This document shows positions 44,907 through 55,530 of a DNA stretch of 64,000 bases, piece by piece. The stretch lies in contig CM055107.1 in NCBI GenBank assembly GCA_029204225.1, forward strand, positions 4,039,079-4,103,078, given 5' to 3'. Under the pieces are notes generated by a model that worked only from the letters and a program-made list of their open reading frames with translations, was not told the DNA's origin and did no database searches. Every line of letters begins with the position of its first letter. Within the stretch, counting starts at the first letter, position 1. The position numbers were made by a program, and so were the translations under genes. The stretch comes from Diphasiastrum complanatum. Lineage: Eukaryota; Streptophyta; Lycopodiopsida; Lycopodiales; Lycopodiaceae.

Positions 44907-45240
44907 TGTTGGAAAATGAACTTCATTTTCCTTCATCCCTGGATATCTCCACATGGGACAAATCAGATCTTGCAAAAGCAGTCGCAAGAGCAATCCGTAC
45001 GAATAAGAGGAGGAGGAGAGAATGATTATGGGTCTGAATTCTCCACCATCTAATTCAGAGCTCAGGATGATGTGGGGTCTCTTGCCAGAGATAACTCTAG
45101 GAAGAAGGGAAGCAGCTGGCCTTCGAGATCCAGTTTTCTTAGGGACAGTCTGCTTCATTTTCCTCCTTGAGATAATTAGCAAGTCAATTCTATCCAGAGG
45201 CAGGTCTCTTGAGGTGCTGGTGTTATCCACATGCAGATTT
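44907..45240 (+). mobile_element. Copia 3' LTR fragment
   Basis: Starts TGTTGGAAAATGAAC. Its 3' end is not visible, and the sequence runs into the 3' flank of a histone H3-like pseudogene on the other strand. Confidence 0.6.
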
Positions 45241-45245
45241 GAATA

Positions 45246-45607
45246 CCGGTCCCAAAATCGTTTGAGAATAACAAAATCTTTAGACATGATGGTAACACGC
45301 TTACCATGCACGGCCAAAAGACAAAAATCCTCAAAAAATTGGGACCAAAAGTTTTTAACAGCACCTTGTAAAGCATGCATGCTGTCACGACAACACGAAC
45401 ATCAAGCCCAAGTGACAGGGTGACATTCCTAACAGATCGGCCAAAAGGAGCCCTAGGGATCAACAATTCAGTTAATCTCTAGAGTTTTCTTATCTCCCTC
45501 AGCTAGACTTGCTTTCTGACACGTCTACGGCCAGTACCAGGGGGAACACGGGCATGGGATGGCTGTACAGAGGTTATGGCACGGGTAGTGGATTTCGTCC
45601 TAGCCAT
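45246..45607 (-). pseudogene. Histone H3 variant pseudogene, CENH3-like
   Basis: Minus strand from ATG 45607: MARTKSTTRAITSVQPSH, then PPGTGRRRVRKQ, a TAG at 45505, LREIRKL, a TAG at 45481, and TELLIPRAPFGRSVRNVTL. After a frameshift near 45380: ALQGAVKNFWSQFFED and LLAVHGKRVTIMSKD to about 45246. The ARTK start, TELLI..PF.R.VR, ALQ.A and FED..L..H.KRVTIM.KD words are histone H3. The LLIP segment, the VTA before ALQ and the divergent short tail lean towards the centromeric variant. H3-family proteins package DNA in nucleosomes. It has no introns but its own upstream promoter-like sequence. Two stops and one frameshift make it inactive. Confidence 0.75.
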
Positions 45608-45916
45608 CATTCTTAGAATCAAAAGAAATATATTTGAAAAAAAAGTCTGTGATTTCTACATCAAAACCAAGCACAGAGAATGAAAACAAAAAAAATTGCA
45701 AAAGGAAGGACTGAATATCGGTTTCGAGCGCAAGATTACAAGAGAAACAAAGAAACAAGAAGGTCCATGCTCAAAAGCGGTATCGGTAGTAGAGCGGTAT
45801 CGGTCTCGAGTGTAGGGAGTGATGGCGGACATGGAACGTACAAAGAGTGCGCTTGAGAGCAATATTGGGAGTGAAAAACGAAAAATCTACGAGAAAAAAT
45901 AAAAATTTCGAGGGGG

Positions 45917-46195
45917 TATATATAAAAAAAATTTGCACGTTTGAAAAAAATGGTTGTAGACACATGGTGGCATCGAAGTAGTCCACGTGTATACTCCGTA
46001 CAGGTCATTATGACTCAATAATGAGACCACATGGATGTAGGACACGTGCACCAATCAGAATATGAAATGTGACATTCTCCACGTGACAAATGTTAGATCA
46101 ATCATTCTTTGTACGATGGAATATTCCTAACGAATCACGCGATGACATGTGTTATATTGGACCTCATCTACACATGTGAACTTTTTTTATAAATT
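45917..46195. promoter_or_regulatory. Bidirectional promoter with G-boxes
   Basis: A minus-strand TATA word (TATATATA, 45917-45924) lies ~310 bases before the H3-like ATG, and a plus-strand TATAAAT at 46189-46195 lies ~315 bases before ATG 46510. Between them are CACGTG cores at 45984, 46043 and 46080 and a CCAAT at 46051. Both 5' leaders contain ACCGATAC(C/T)G and a word with CGAGCGCA or its like. The region therefore looks like a partly mirrored head-to-head promoter or two LTR heads in inverted orientation. Confidence 0.55.
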
Positions 46196-46509
46196 GGTCA
46201 TTTTCGGCACAGATTTTCACGTTAATTTTTTGATTTCTGTGTCGGATATCGATTTCAAGCACACACTTGCCTCTGTTTAGCATTTGTTTACATACTTGCG
46301 CCTGGAACCGATACTGCCTACTCCGATATCGTTCTCAAACACGTCTTACTTTTCCATTTTTGCCTGTGCTTTGTACTCGTGCTCGGATACAATACTCAGT
46401 TTTCTGATATCTCTTTCGAGCGCATAGGGTGTTGAGGTTTTGTTCTAACTTGCATTCTGCGCTTAAAAGAGATATTCAAAATCTTTCTTCTGTATTTTTT
46501 TTTGTCGAA

Positions 46510-47475
46510 ATGTCTAATTTCGATTCTAGTCTGTTATTTTTTTTTCATGAATTTGGTATTAGTATTAATTAGAGTATTTCAAATTTTTTTTTCTCTTTTT
46601 TTTTTATTCTTCTTTCTATTACTGAGGGTCCTGGTGTGGAAGTATTTTCTGAGATTTATCTCAGATTTAAGTCTCTGTTCAGTCATCCCTTGTTCAAATC
46701 TCAAAATAAGGACATGATTCATTATCAAGACCTGGTGGCACTCGACAAGCATAGCTATAAAGCTAAGCTTGATAGAATGTTCACCAAGTTACATAATGAT
46801 TTCAAGTCTACAGATGATTGTCCAATTCATAATAAAAAATGTAGATTTGTTGAGTTTCAGTATGAATTTGTTTTTTTTTTCTTTTGTTAAATATTTTTGA
46901 CGAATCAAGGAAGACAAAGCTGAATGTGTAAGTTTTGTATCTTATCTTGTACTAGTAGATCCGTAATGTCAGATTTTATACTAGAGCTTACTTTGCATTA
47001 TTTTTAATTTCAAGAAACAATTTTTCTTGATGATTTTGCAATTTGTCGAGGTGGCCAGAGATCCTCTGCTGGAGAATTTTCAAGAGATCATGCACTGGGT
47101 CATTATCTGAAATTCTTCAAGAATAATGAGATAAGTGTTGCCCATACAAAGTTTCATCAACATGGTGAGACAATGATTATGGCAATCAAGGCACTTTCTC
47201 ATTTTCTTGGAGGACATAATTTTAATAAGGTGCATCGAATAATTTTTGTAAAGAAAAATATTGCACCTAAGATTTTAGGATATGGTCCAGTGAATTCCAT
47301 TCTCTGGTCATCTCATTTTGCATTGTATGCAACCTACGTTGATCAGAGTAAGCATGAAAACTACGAGCTCTTGGATCCTTACGAGAGAAGGAAATTGTTG
47401 CATGATTCTAGATTGCAACTTTCATTAGAGAAAGTGTCGAAAGCAAAGCAGATATTGGATAACCGAACTTTGTAA
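46510..47475 (+). pseudogene. Gene with the unrecognised domain, copy 3
   Basis: ATG 46510 opens MSNFDSSLLFFFHE and soon stops. From 46636 a second frame reads VFSEIYLRFKSLFSHPLF, HYQDLVALDKHSYKAKLDR and CPIHNKKCRFVEFQ. After a likely intron, 47023-47475 codes FLDDFAICRGGQRSSAGEFS, ALGHYLKFFKNNEISVAH, MIMAIKALSHFLGGHNF, RIIFVKKNIAPKILGYGP, SHFALYATYVDQSKH, ELLDPYERRKLLHDS and a helical tail, stop at 47475. This is the longest copy of the domain at 27.05 and 28.45 kb. Exon limits are uncertain. Function not recognised; a macro-domain relation is only a weak suggestion. Confidence 0.5.
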
Positions 47476-47580
47476 ACTTTTTTATTTAATATACAATTTT
47501 TTTTTGTATGTCTATTTTCTATTGGCTTGTATAAATTTGCATGCTTTTTGAAATTTTTAATAATCCGTCGATTTTGTATT

Positions 47581-48980
47581 ATGACAAATTTGGATTCTTC
47601 TGTAAATTTTTCCATTCCTTGTGATGACCAAATGCTAAGACTTCCACTATTTCGGAAGGAGAGGATTCCATCCCAGATCCTCCACCAATTGCTTGAGTCT
47701 AACTATGAGTTAGACAAGGGAACCATTCAACCTTATGACTGGTATAAGACGGTATCTACAGAATTGAAGAGGGCCATAAAGAGCAACACCAAGAAGCAGT
47801 TTACCACTAGCTGTCTTCTTTCCTCCTTAGCCATCTCATACCTAGAAAATAAGGTTTTCGGATTTCGTGTTGAATCAATGTTAGTTGTCTACAAGCTGGC
47901 ACCGGCCGAATCATCCCATCAAGCGTCTACCTCACTCGCCCCCCGCATCTCGTCGTTGAACTCAGCCACCATCGTCAGCTGTGCAACCACTCCCTATTGC
48001 TAGAGCTGCTCAGAATTTCCCATCCCCCAATCCTTTGCAACCACCCTAGCCACTAGTCCTACACAAGTACCTTCTGTGACACTTGGTTCTACCATTCAGG
48101 TCGCAGAAGCACGGGCCGCCTCACCTCCACATTCGACTACAATGTTCCCATCACAGCGTTTTATGAAACTTTTTGATGATTCCAATCTCTTAGAAACAGA
48201 AGAACAATTTGTTATGCCTGAGAGCCCTAGACCCTTTGATCCCAACTCCCCTGGAACGGGATTCGATTATTTCCAAGATGCCTCTCAAAACTTGGATTAT
48301 GCACAGTAGTCAGAGCAAGTACCAAATCCAATGATAGTTTTTCATGCAGCAGACACCATCATTATCTAGTCCATGGTACGATCTTCAAAAACATTCGATG
48401 CTCAAGTCCCAGATGGAGTTATGTGGCAAGCCCACGACAAGTAAGAGTTGATCGATACTACGTGTCAAAGCCACAACGGAACCGATGAAAGGATTGTGAT
48501 GTGGCCTTGGATAAAATCACCATCCACACATCAAACTGGCCAATCATCCATCGTGGATTCAGTTGGACTATTTCTGTGGATTTCCATAAGTCTATCCATA
48601 AGAATACATTTTTTCACCAGATCCAACAGTCAGACAGTCAACTATATTTGCAAAAGACTTAGCTGCCTTGGCATCTATTACGGTGAGATGGGACGACTAT
48701 TTGCGCTGGCATTATGTTTTGATCCAAACCTACCAATGGCATCAGATAAAGTCCCGGATCCTCAGCTACCGTTAGCCAGATTGTACTACCGTGTGGCGAT
48801 GCTAGATGGATCTTGGGAACAAAAATTTATTTCATGAACAACATCTAATTGGTTGTAAGGGTCAAATAAGTGCTTTTTTCCACATATAGGAGATTTCAAT
48901 GACCCGCGCCTAGGGTTTATAGAGAAATTCCAGTACCACCTCATAAAAGTCCAGCGTGAGGCTGATCAAACCCCTAAATA
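47581..48980 (+). pseudogene. Pol-less element ORF, copy X2
   Basis: From MTNLDSSVNFSIPCDDQ: FRKERIPSQILHQLLES, PYDWYKTVSTELKRAI, SYLENKVFGFRVESMLVVY, a Ser/Thr/Pro linker, QRFMKLFDDSNLLETEEQF, then in a broken frame CFDPNLPMASDKVPDPQ, ARLYYRVAMLDGSW, and GFIEKFQYHLIKVQREADQ with TPK before the stop at 48980. It matches X1 along its length except for a shorter middle without the coiled coil. Stops at about 48002 and 48309 and several frame changes disable it. A PPT/LTR-like junction follows. Confidence 0.55.
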
Positions 48981-49014
48981 AAACTCTCATGAAGTGTCAT
49001 GGGACTGCCACCAG

Positions 49015-49920
49015 TTTTGGTGGGGGATACTATTGGAGGGTTTGCAGATATCAATGCAACCCTAGTTAGAAGTTAATAAGTGAGAGAGATTTGGCACCCT
49101 GCGTGTGTAAGTCCAACTCGATGATCACATGTTATCGAAGTCCCTCTTACTAGGGCACTCCAGGTCCCTCTTCTCAGCTCACTCCCATCGTCGCTTCTCC
49201 AATTCCCTCTGCTACTCCCACTCCTCCCCTCGCTTCTTCCCTTGGTAAACCGCCCCCCCCCCCCCCCCCTCTCCCATTTACAATTCGACATGAAATACAT
49301 GTTGTGACGGATGGGGCCTATGGTGAGTCACCGCAAATTAGAGATCCGAGATGCAGTGAGAGCTTATAAATAGAGAAGATTGAAAGTATGCCAAGGAGTT
49401 TCGAGAGAATCCAAACAAATTCAAGAAGCAATGAAATGTTTCCAGAGTGCAGCTTGAGAGTATGGGGCCTTCTCTTCTGGGCAGCGGTTGCATGAAACAT
49501 TTTCATGCCTATTTCATAAGTCACATATAGTATATAAATGCAATTCGACTTTAATGGCATTTGATTTTTTTTATTTTAAAATTTTTTGTTATTCAATTTC
49601 TTTATTTTTTTATTGAAATTCTAATCACAAGTTTTTTGGATTTTGCAAAAATCGATGGTACACCGGTCTCCCACAAAAGAGAAGTATGAGTATGTGTATC
49701 GAAATAATATGCATTCTCTCCTCAAATTATTGGAGAGGCAAGGTGTTAGAATCCACTAGGATGGGGTGTTGAGACAAGGCGTTGAAACAAATTTGAACTT
49801 TATTACTTTCATGCAGTCTCTCACTCTTGCCACATTTTTCTCTCTTCAGAAACTCATCACTCTCTCATCCGAAAACCCTGGGATAAGACAAACCATGGAC
49901 AACATTGCATATTTCGAGGT
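49015..49920 (+). mobile_element. Putative PPT and LTR sequence after X2
   Basis: TTTTGGTGGGGGATAC precedes TATTGGAGGG at 49031. About 120 bases then match the sequence after X1. A run of ~16 C occurs at 49254-49269. Beyond ~49140 nothing matches X1, and no gene is seen up to 49920. Confidence 0.45.
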
Positions 49921-50384
49921 TGTTATGGCCATATTCAGTTAAGGACCTAGAATAGTCCTAATATGATAGACCGGCCCTTCAGTGTTCGAGATTATTGGTC
50001 ATGCCTAGATTTAATTCCAAGTCATGGTCTATTTGTGACTAATTACCTTGAGAAGACCCAAACACTCTAATTGAGACATATGGAATATTGCATGTACGTG
50101 TGACGGATGTAGGTAGAAGGACTGCATGAAGAGATGTGGCCTATTTATAGTTGACCTGCATGGCATGCACAAGAATCTACTCTCTATATATTGTGATAAG
50201 GTTTCTCCGTCGACATATTGGGTTTAGGTTGCCAGTTTCTCTCTTCTCCTCTAACTTTCACATGGCATGGCTTGGGGGCTAGGTCCAAGTTTGATCTAGG
50301 TTTGGTTGGGCGGTTTGGCTCCATAATCTCACTTATTGTGTTCTCCTATCCTCATCTTAAGGGTTGTCCCTTAGGGTCATTACA
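49921..50384 (+). mobile_element. Complete 5' LTR of a further retrotransposon
   Basis: TGTTATGGCC..GGGTCATTACA, 464 bp with TG/CA ends, a TATATA word near 50186, and a primer binding site one base later. The start resembles but does not match the LTR of copies A and B. Confidence 0.7.
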
Positions 50385-50385
50385 T

Positions 50386-50400
50386 TGGTATCAGAGCTCG
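50386..50400 (+). promoter_or_regulatory. Primer binding site, initiator-Met tRNA type
   Basis: TGGTATCAGAGCTCG, one base after the LTR end. Confidence 0.8.
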
Positions 50401-51782
50401 ACTGAGATGTGGTCTTGGATAGGACGGAGACAAGCCTTACATCAGTTTGGAAGTTTGGAGTGCTTGGATTTACATCCCGGTTGGAGTGCTATTTTCTCAA
50501 GGGAATTATGGAGTGGGATTCACAAATTCCAAAGTTAAAGCATGCTTTTTGAAATTGGTGGTAGAGTGCTCTTCTGCAAGTTTTATTTTGATAAAAAATG
50601 CTAAGAATTAGAGTTAATTCATTCATAATTTTCTGTGTTTTGAAGAACTTTCAATGATGTAGAATGATCTACAAAAGTAGATCCGGTTGCTTGTTTCATT
50701 GTTGGGTTTTGCTTAGAAAGAGGGTTTGATTGCATGCACCAATTTGAGATGCTCCTAAACATGTAATTTTGGTTATAGTTCATAGATAAATTGGCTGTAA
50801 ATCAATTTATCTAGTTAATATGGACCTTTTGTAAAAAGATTACAATGTCTAGTTAGTTGCATGTTGAGGATGGAAAGTTTTTCCCTGAATCCTCCAAGAG
50901 AATATGCTTGTTTGGAACATGATTGATTGTGCAACAGTCGAATTCTTTACTTTAGTAGAACAGTGTGAGCAATGCATGAATGGTTTTTTGGTCTTAATAA
51001 CCCTGTAGTACCTTCTGGTCAAGAAGGGTGTTGACCAAAATTTGCATGGAGAACTCTGCTGGGTGCTCCAAGTTTGCTTCTGAGCCATTAGACAGTCTGT
51101 TCCTGACCTGCAATTATGTTTTCAAGTCATGATTAAGCTATGAAGCCTCAGTTGTGTACCCACCTCTGATGTGTATCAAAGGTCGAGTTACAAATTCATG
51201 ATTAAGCTATGAAGCCTCAGTTGTGTACCAGCCTCTGATGTGTATCAAAGGTCAAGTTACAGAGGGTAGCAGCTCTCCAGTAAAGTTGTTAAAGCAGAGA
51301 GTGTAACCCAGTTCTTTGAACCACAAACAAGCTTATTGGACAGCCTGCTGAAAGTAAACTTGCTCTCTTGAAACCTCTTGATTGCTGCTAATAGCCTTTT
51401 GTCACACAACAAATACCCTAGTCTGAACGGAGAAGTCAGCAGTTTTGCGTCTTAGGAAACCTGTTTTCTGAGCATTGGACAGACAGCCTGTGTCCTGCAG
51501 TGCTTGGCCAGGATGTGCCAAACTAGGGCTCGCCCTTCCTTACAATCAGAATTTCATTGATAGCGCGCTCCCCTGCTTTGAATCTTAGAGTTGAAGTTGC
51601 ATCTGGGAATGAAATCCCAGCAGACCATATCTTGCAAACTAAATCTCGGGTTCTGGGAGTATGAGCCGATTGTTTTCTGCTGGTGAAGGATTCAGAAATG
51701 GATGAGGCTTTGCGCAATTGGCTGCAGTCCCTTGAGCGTGAGGGTGGAGCGAGCTGTTGAAGTGCAGCAGAGGGCCGAGGAG
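50401..51782 (+). mobile_element. Leader-like sequence after the LTR, with 69-bp tandem duplication
   Basis: No gag was found in 1.4 kb. TCATGATTAAGCTATGAAGC and the following CTCAGTTGTGTACC..GTATCAAAGGTC occur twice, starting at 51127 and 51196 (69-bp period). The element is otherwise lost, replaced by a copia LTR at 51783. Confidence 0.5.
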
Positions 51783-52168
51783 TGTTAGAAAACCTTCCTT
51801 AAACACGTCACACAACAGAATGAAGGACGACGATGATACAGCATTCAATAACAAGTAAGATAACAATGACAGAGTAAACTTGTTGTGCTATATGGAGAAA
51901 GAAAACAAGGTACATCAAAAGCGAGAGCTAGGTCTACAATGCTTGAGAGAGAACTACAACGCTGAATGGTTCTATCTACTACTTGTGGGATATCAGTGTG
52001 AAATGCCAAGAAAACCGCTCTGCGTGGTTACCGATCCCATTTCTAGATACTGATCCCATTTCAAAATTCTACAGAGTTTCTATGACCATCGGCTAACTAA
52101 CTAACTAACCACTTAACCAGAGTTAACCAGCAGTGAAGTATTGTGGAACACTATGTGGTCCTTCAACA
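51783..52168 (-). mobile_element. Copia 3' LTR, minus orientation
   Basis: Plus-strand ends TGTTAGAAAACC and CCTTCAACA give a 386-bp LTR with TG/CA ends. On the minus strand it follows a polypurine tract (GTTGAGGGGGAG, 52169-52180) and a copia RNase H tail, so it is a 3' LTR. Confidence 0.75.
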
Positions 52169-52183
52169 CTCCCCCTCAACACT

Positions 52184-52370
52184 TCACCCATTACTTATCC
52201 CCATTAAATATATCAACTTCCAATGCTTTTCTCTACTCAGTCCTTTAGTTAATATATCAGCTAACATTTCTTTTGATGGGCAGTATTTTAGTACTACATC
52301 ATTGTTCTCTACTGCTTGTCTTATAAAATGGTGTCGAATAGCAATATGATTGTAATTCGTGAGGTTTTGG
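52184..52370 (-). pseudogene. Copia RNase H C-terminal tail
   Basis: Minus frame: NHIAIRHHFIRQAVENNDVV, LKYCPSKEMLADILTKGLSR and EKHWKLIYLMG, the standard last 60 residues of copia pol. It is fused in frame to a fragment of the pol-less family at about 52371, evidently by insertion or deletion. The stop lies 15 bases before the polypurine tract. Confidence 0.85.
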
Positions 52371-52707
52371 ATCTGCAGCTGTTGTTGTTTGGTTTCCTCC
52401 TCCAGCCTTGCTTTTTCTTTCTGAAGGCCCACCATAGCACCATCGTCGAATTGCCGCACAATGTGTTGTCCCCCTAGGGTGCTGAATATATTGTATTGGA
52501 GCTCATTCACCAACCATACCGCTTTTTGGGCTGTAAGGGGTAGTTGCTCCCAAGGACCAATGTTAGGGAGGTTGCGTGTGTAGTTAGGATCCGGCATGGG
52601 GTTATGAGCAGGGCTAGACGGAGGTGTAGGAAAGGCAGGGAGGGGTGATTGCGGAGTTTTGGAATTTTGACAAACGGTAACTTTATTGTTGATTTTTGTG
52701 AAATCAA
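52371..52707 (-). pseudogene. Fragment of the pol-less element family (X5)
   Basis: Minus strand: MPDPNYTRNLPNIGPWEQLP, KAVWLVNELQYNIFSTLGG and a coiled coil QKEKARLEEETKQQQLQIQ. The GPWEQL..QK word matches X3 near 6.5 kb. Preceding Pro/Leu-rich sequence to ~52707 also resembles the low-complexity part of X3. Confidence 0.5.
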
Positions 52708-53310
52708 CTCCGGAAATTTAAGTTACTAGCACCCAGATATTGAAAATTCGATTTCATAGTGCTTGGTTGTCAAAGGTTCTAAACCTTGGTGTATATATAT
52801 TGATAGGGTTATTTAGTGCACTTAACCTAGTCGGTATACATATACATATGATCAAGTATTTTTTAAACATATACTTACAAAAGTTAACGGATCTTTCTGT
52901 GAAAGACTTATTGGTTAACTAAAAAGTGATTTGGATATGGATCTAAAATGTGGTGTTATACATGTATAATTAAGATCTGCACCTAGACATTTGAGATTTC
53001 TAAATCATTACCAATTAACTTGAGTAATTGGTTTATTCCTGAGAAAGTTAAGTCTAAATATTTATACAAAATTATGTTGTGTAGTGGATCTATGTTTTGG
53101 TTTTGAATAGAACCATAATCTTCATAACTTTATATTTTATAATAAAAAATTTGGCATCAGTTTGTTTTAAAAACTGTTTCTCTTTTAAAAGAGAGTTTGG
53201 GCTTGTAAATTTGAAATTCCTAGATGTGAGGTTGATGTTTCTCAAATATCAAGTATTTTCCATGTGTAGTTGTACTATCCCAATTTACATACTTCACCCA
53301 ATATATTAGA
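52708..53310. other. AT-rich non-coding stretch
   Basis: No domain, element end or repeat of note is visible. Confidence 0.4.
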
Positions 53311-53545
53311 TCAGTATTCAAAATATTAACCATTAATATTCAAGAATATTCACGATCTGATTTCAAAATATTCACAATCATTATTCACAATAACCATGAT
53401 TAATATTCACAAAAATCACGATTAGTTTTACAATAATCACGATCAGCATCTCAAAATATTTGCTCTCAATATTCACAATATTCACGATCAGTATTCACAA
53501 TAATCACAATTAACATCTCAAATATTTGCTCTCAATACTCACAAT
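53311..53545. repeat. Degenerate AT-rich minisatellite
   Basis: ATATTCACAAT / AATCACGATCAG words recur every ~24-30 bases, and a longer unit with CATCTCAAATATTTGCTCTC occurs near 53447 and 53514 (period about 70). Confidence 0.7.
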
Positions 53546-54394
53546 TTTAGATCATCGCCAACCATCAATTAGATAGTCTTTAAGACATGGATCTCTAAAA
53601 AAGTCGACAAAAATTCTTCATCCAACATGAAAGACATTTTGCATATGTCTTGCAAAAGAAAACACTGCTCTGCACTAATTGAAAAAAAGTAGCTTAAAAT
53701 TTTATGGATGCGTGCCAGCTATGAATCGATTGCATAGCTCTTGAAAATAGGCAAAAGCAAACTGCATGCAAGTCACTTTTGGCCATTTGCCAAATGTATT
53801 TACTATATTACATCTGAGGTACTTGGGCCTTTAATAAAAGTCTAAACTTAACAAAATCCAAAGCAAACTGTAGCATGCAAGTCAATTTTTATTTAATGTA
53901 GACTTTCCTCCAAACTCCATTGACCAACCTCAACACACAACGGCCTTTGAAGGGCAAGGCCAAAAAAGCTATTACATTCTATTATTAATATGCTATATGA
54001 CACTGTGAGTTATAAATGCATACATGCATTGTATATAAGAGCAACAATTTTATCCTTTGATTTTTTGACCTCCAACAACTTCAAAATTTGAAGGTAGGCT
54101 TTTACCTTTGAACTATTGTGTTGTCCAACAATAAGGTCATACAAGAGGCAATCTTCACACAAATGAGGTCATACAAGAGAAAAAAAGACATGTAACCATT
54201 TTAACACACACTATTTCTTTTGCAAGGCAAGGCAAACAAGGAGATTGATATATCATTGAGCATCTTTGTCATATAACAATTGGCATTCAAATCGTTTAAA
54301 AATAAGAAAAAACAAAGATTGCATTTCGGAAGAACTGAAAAAATTAACAAAACTCGTTACTTAGATTGGTAAGAGGCAATGGCATTTGAGCACA
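53546..54394. other. Non-coding stretch, nothing recognised
   Basis: AT-rich. No frame or element end was recognised. Confidence 0.4.
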
Positions 54395-54684
54395 ATTTTT
54401 GAATGAGAAACGAGTAATGCTATAGTTGAGGTAAGGGGAGTGAAGTATGAGAAGAGATGAGCATCCTTAATAGTTGACTCTCACTCGCAGCACCCACCCA
54501 TATGATCTCACATTGTCACGAATTCAGGTAGGTCTATTGCAGCAGAATATAGTGATCTTGTTGTTCACACGAAAATTTGGATTGAAGTCCTATCTATTTG
54601 AAGCTGAATAGCGAAACAGTGCGTATATCTTGTGATCATGCCAACAGTGGTGCTGGATCACGGGGTTAGAGTTTATTATAAGAC
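54395..54684 (+). repeat. Left direct repeat (pair with 59093-59752)
   Basis: Shares GTTGAGGTAAGGGGAGTGAA, the CAGGTAGGTCTATTGCAGCA block and GTGCTGGATCACGGGGTT with the right copy. It lacks ~400 bases present in the right copy between the two matching blocks. Confidence 0.8.
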
Positions 54685-54782
54685 CTGCACTGGCAAGCTT
54701 CATCGCTACGGAAGTTGCGCTACAAATGCCATTCTCGAAGCAGCTCTACGAGGAGAGAACGAGATAGAAATTAATTGCAGAA

Positions 54783-55213
54783 AAACTACGAAAGCTTTGA
54801 TTTGATCCGAATGAAGGAGGTAGACAAAGCTAATGGGAGAGAACTGGACGTTATCATCGAGATTCCCTGGAACCTAACAGCTCTAGGTTCCCTGAATGGC
54901 GACTGTAACAGAGCTTTAAGGCTTAAGGTAAGCAATATATGACGCTACTCTATGATTGATGTTATATTTAGGGCGTACTGGATGTGAGATCGTGGCCTAA
55001 CAATCCGTGAGTACGTTGCAGATACTTTCCATGGCTTTGGAAAATCTTCGTCAGGATGACAGCTTGAAGGAGTTGCTTCAAAAGATAATAGCTCCATCAA
55101 AACTGATCTTTTACCGAGCTAACCCGTATATCTCTCCCCTCCACAGCATCTACAAGTCCTTTCTGTTATCCCTGGACAAAAGTCTTAGCTATGATCAGCG
55201 TTTTGGTAAGAAT
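54783..55213 (+). CDS. Spliced gene fragment of unknown family
   Basis: The exon ending at 54927 codes MKEVDKANGRELDVIIEIPW and NLTALGSLNGDCNRALRLK. The donor GTAAGC at 54928 and acceptor TTGCAG ending at 55021 keep phase 0 into ILSMALENLRQDDSLKELLQ, KLIFYRANPYISPLHSIYK and LLSLDKSLSYDQRFG, ending at a donor-like GTAAGA at 55207. Good splice sites and an unbroken phase suggest real exons. I do not recognise the family. It may be the upstream part of the gene whose last exon is at 56147-56499. Confidence 0.45.
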
Positions 55214-55530
55214 TCGGTCTTGACCCATTTTATACGCTACATCCATTTCTCTACGAAGAAAATCTTTACCAGTAAATCAGCCTGCATCTTCGTAGCCTTT
55301 TCAAAGATTACTTCACAGGAGGTTAAAAATTAGTTGGAGTTGTTTTCATATAGAAATATGTCTTTAAAAAGCAAAGAGTCGCCAGAAGTAGAGGATTCGG
55401 TATAGTTCAAAATCATTGAGCCATAAAAAGAGCTAAGCCATGCCATAAGGATTTCAAATTAGTGCTTTGATTTTCATAAACACCTCCATAAAGTTTGACC
55501 AAGGTTACACCTACCCTTGTGGGTAGCATT

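Noticed and set aside
44844-45245. Long C-terminal extension of the H3-like frame
   Set aside because: The frame reads on into antisense copia LTR and RNase H end sequence. The H3 similarity ends near 45246.
46502-46717. Phe-rich hydrophobic frame as a membrane protein
   Set aside because: Produced by T-runs around 46500-46620. The neighbouring frame with HYQDLVALDK is the more credible reading.
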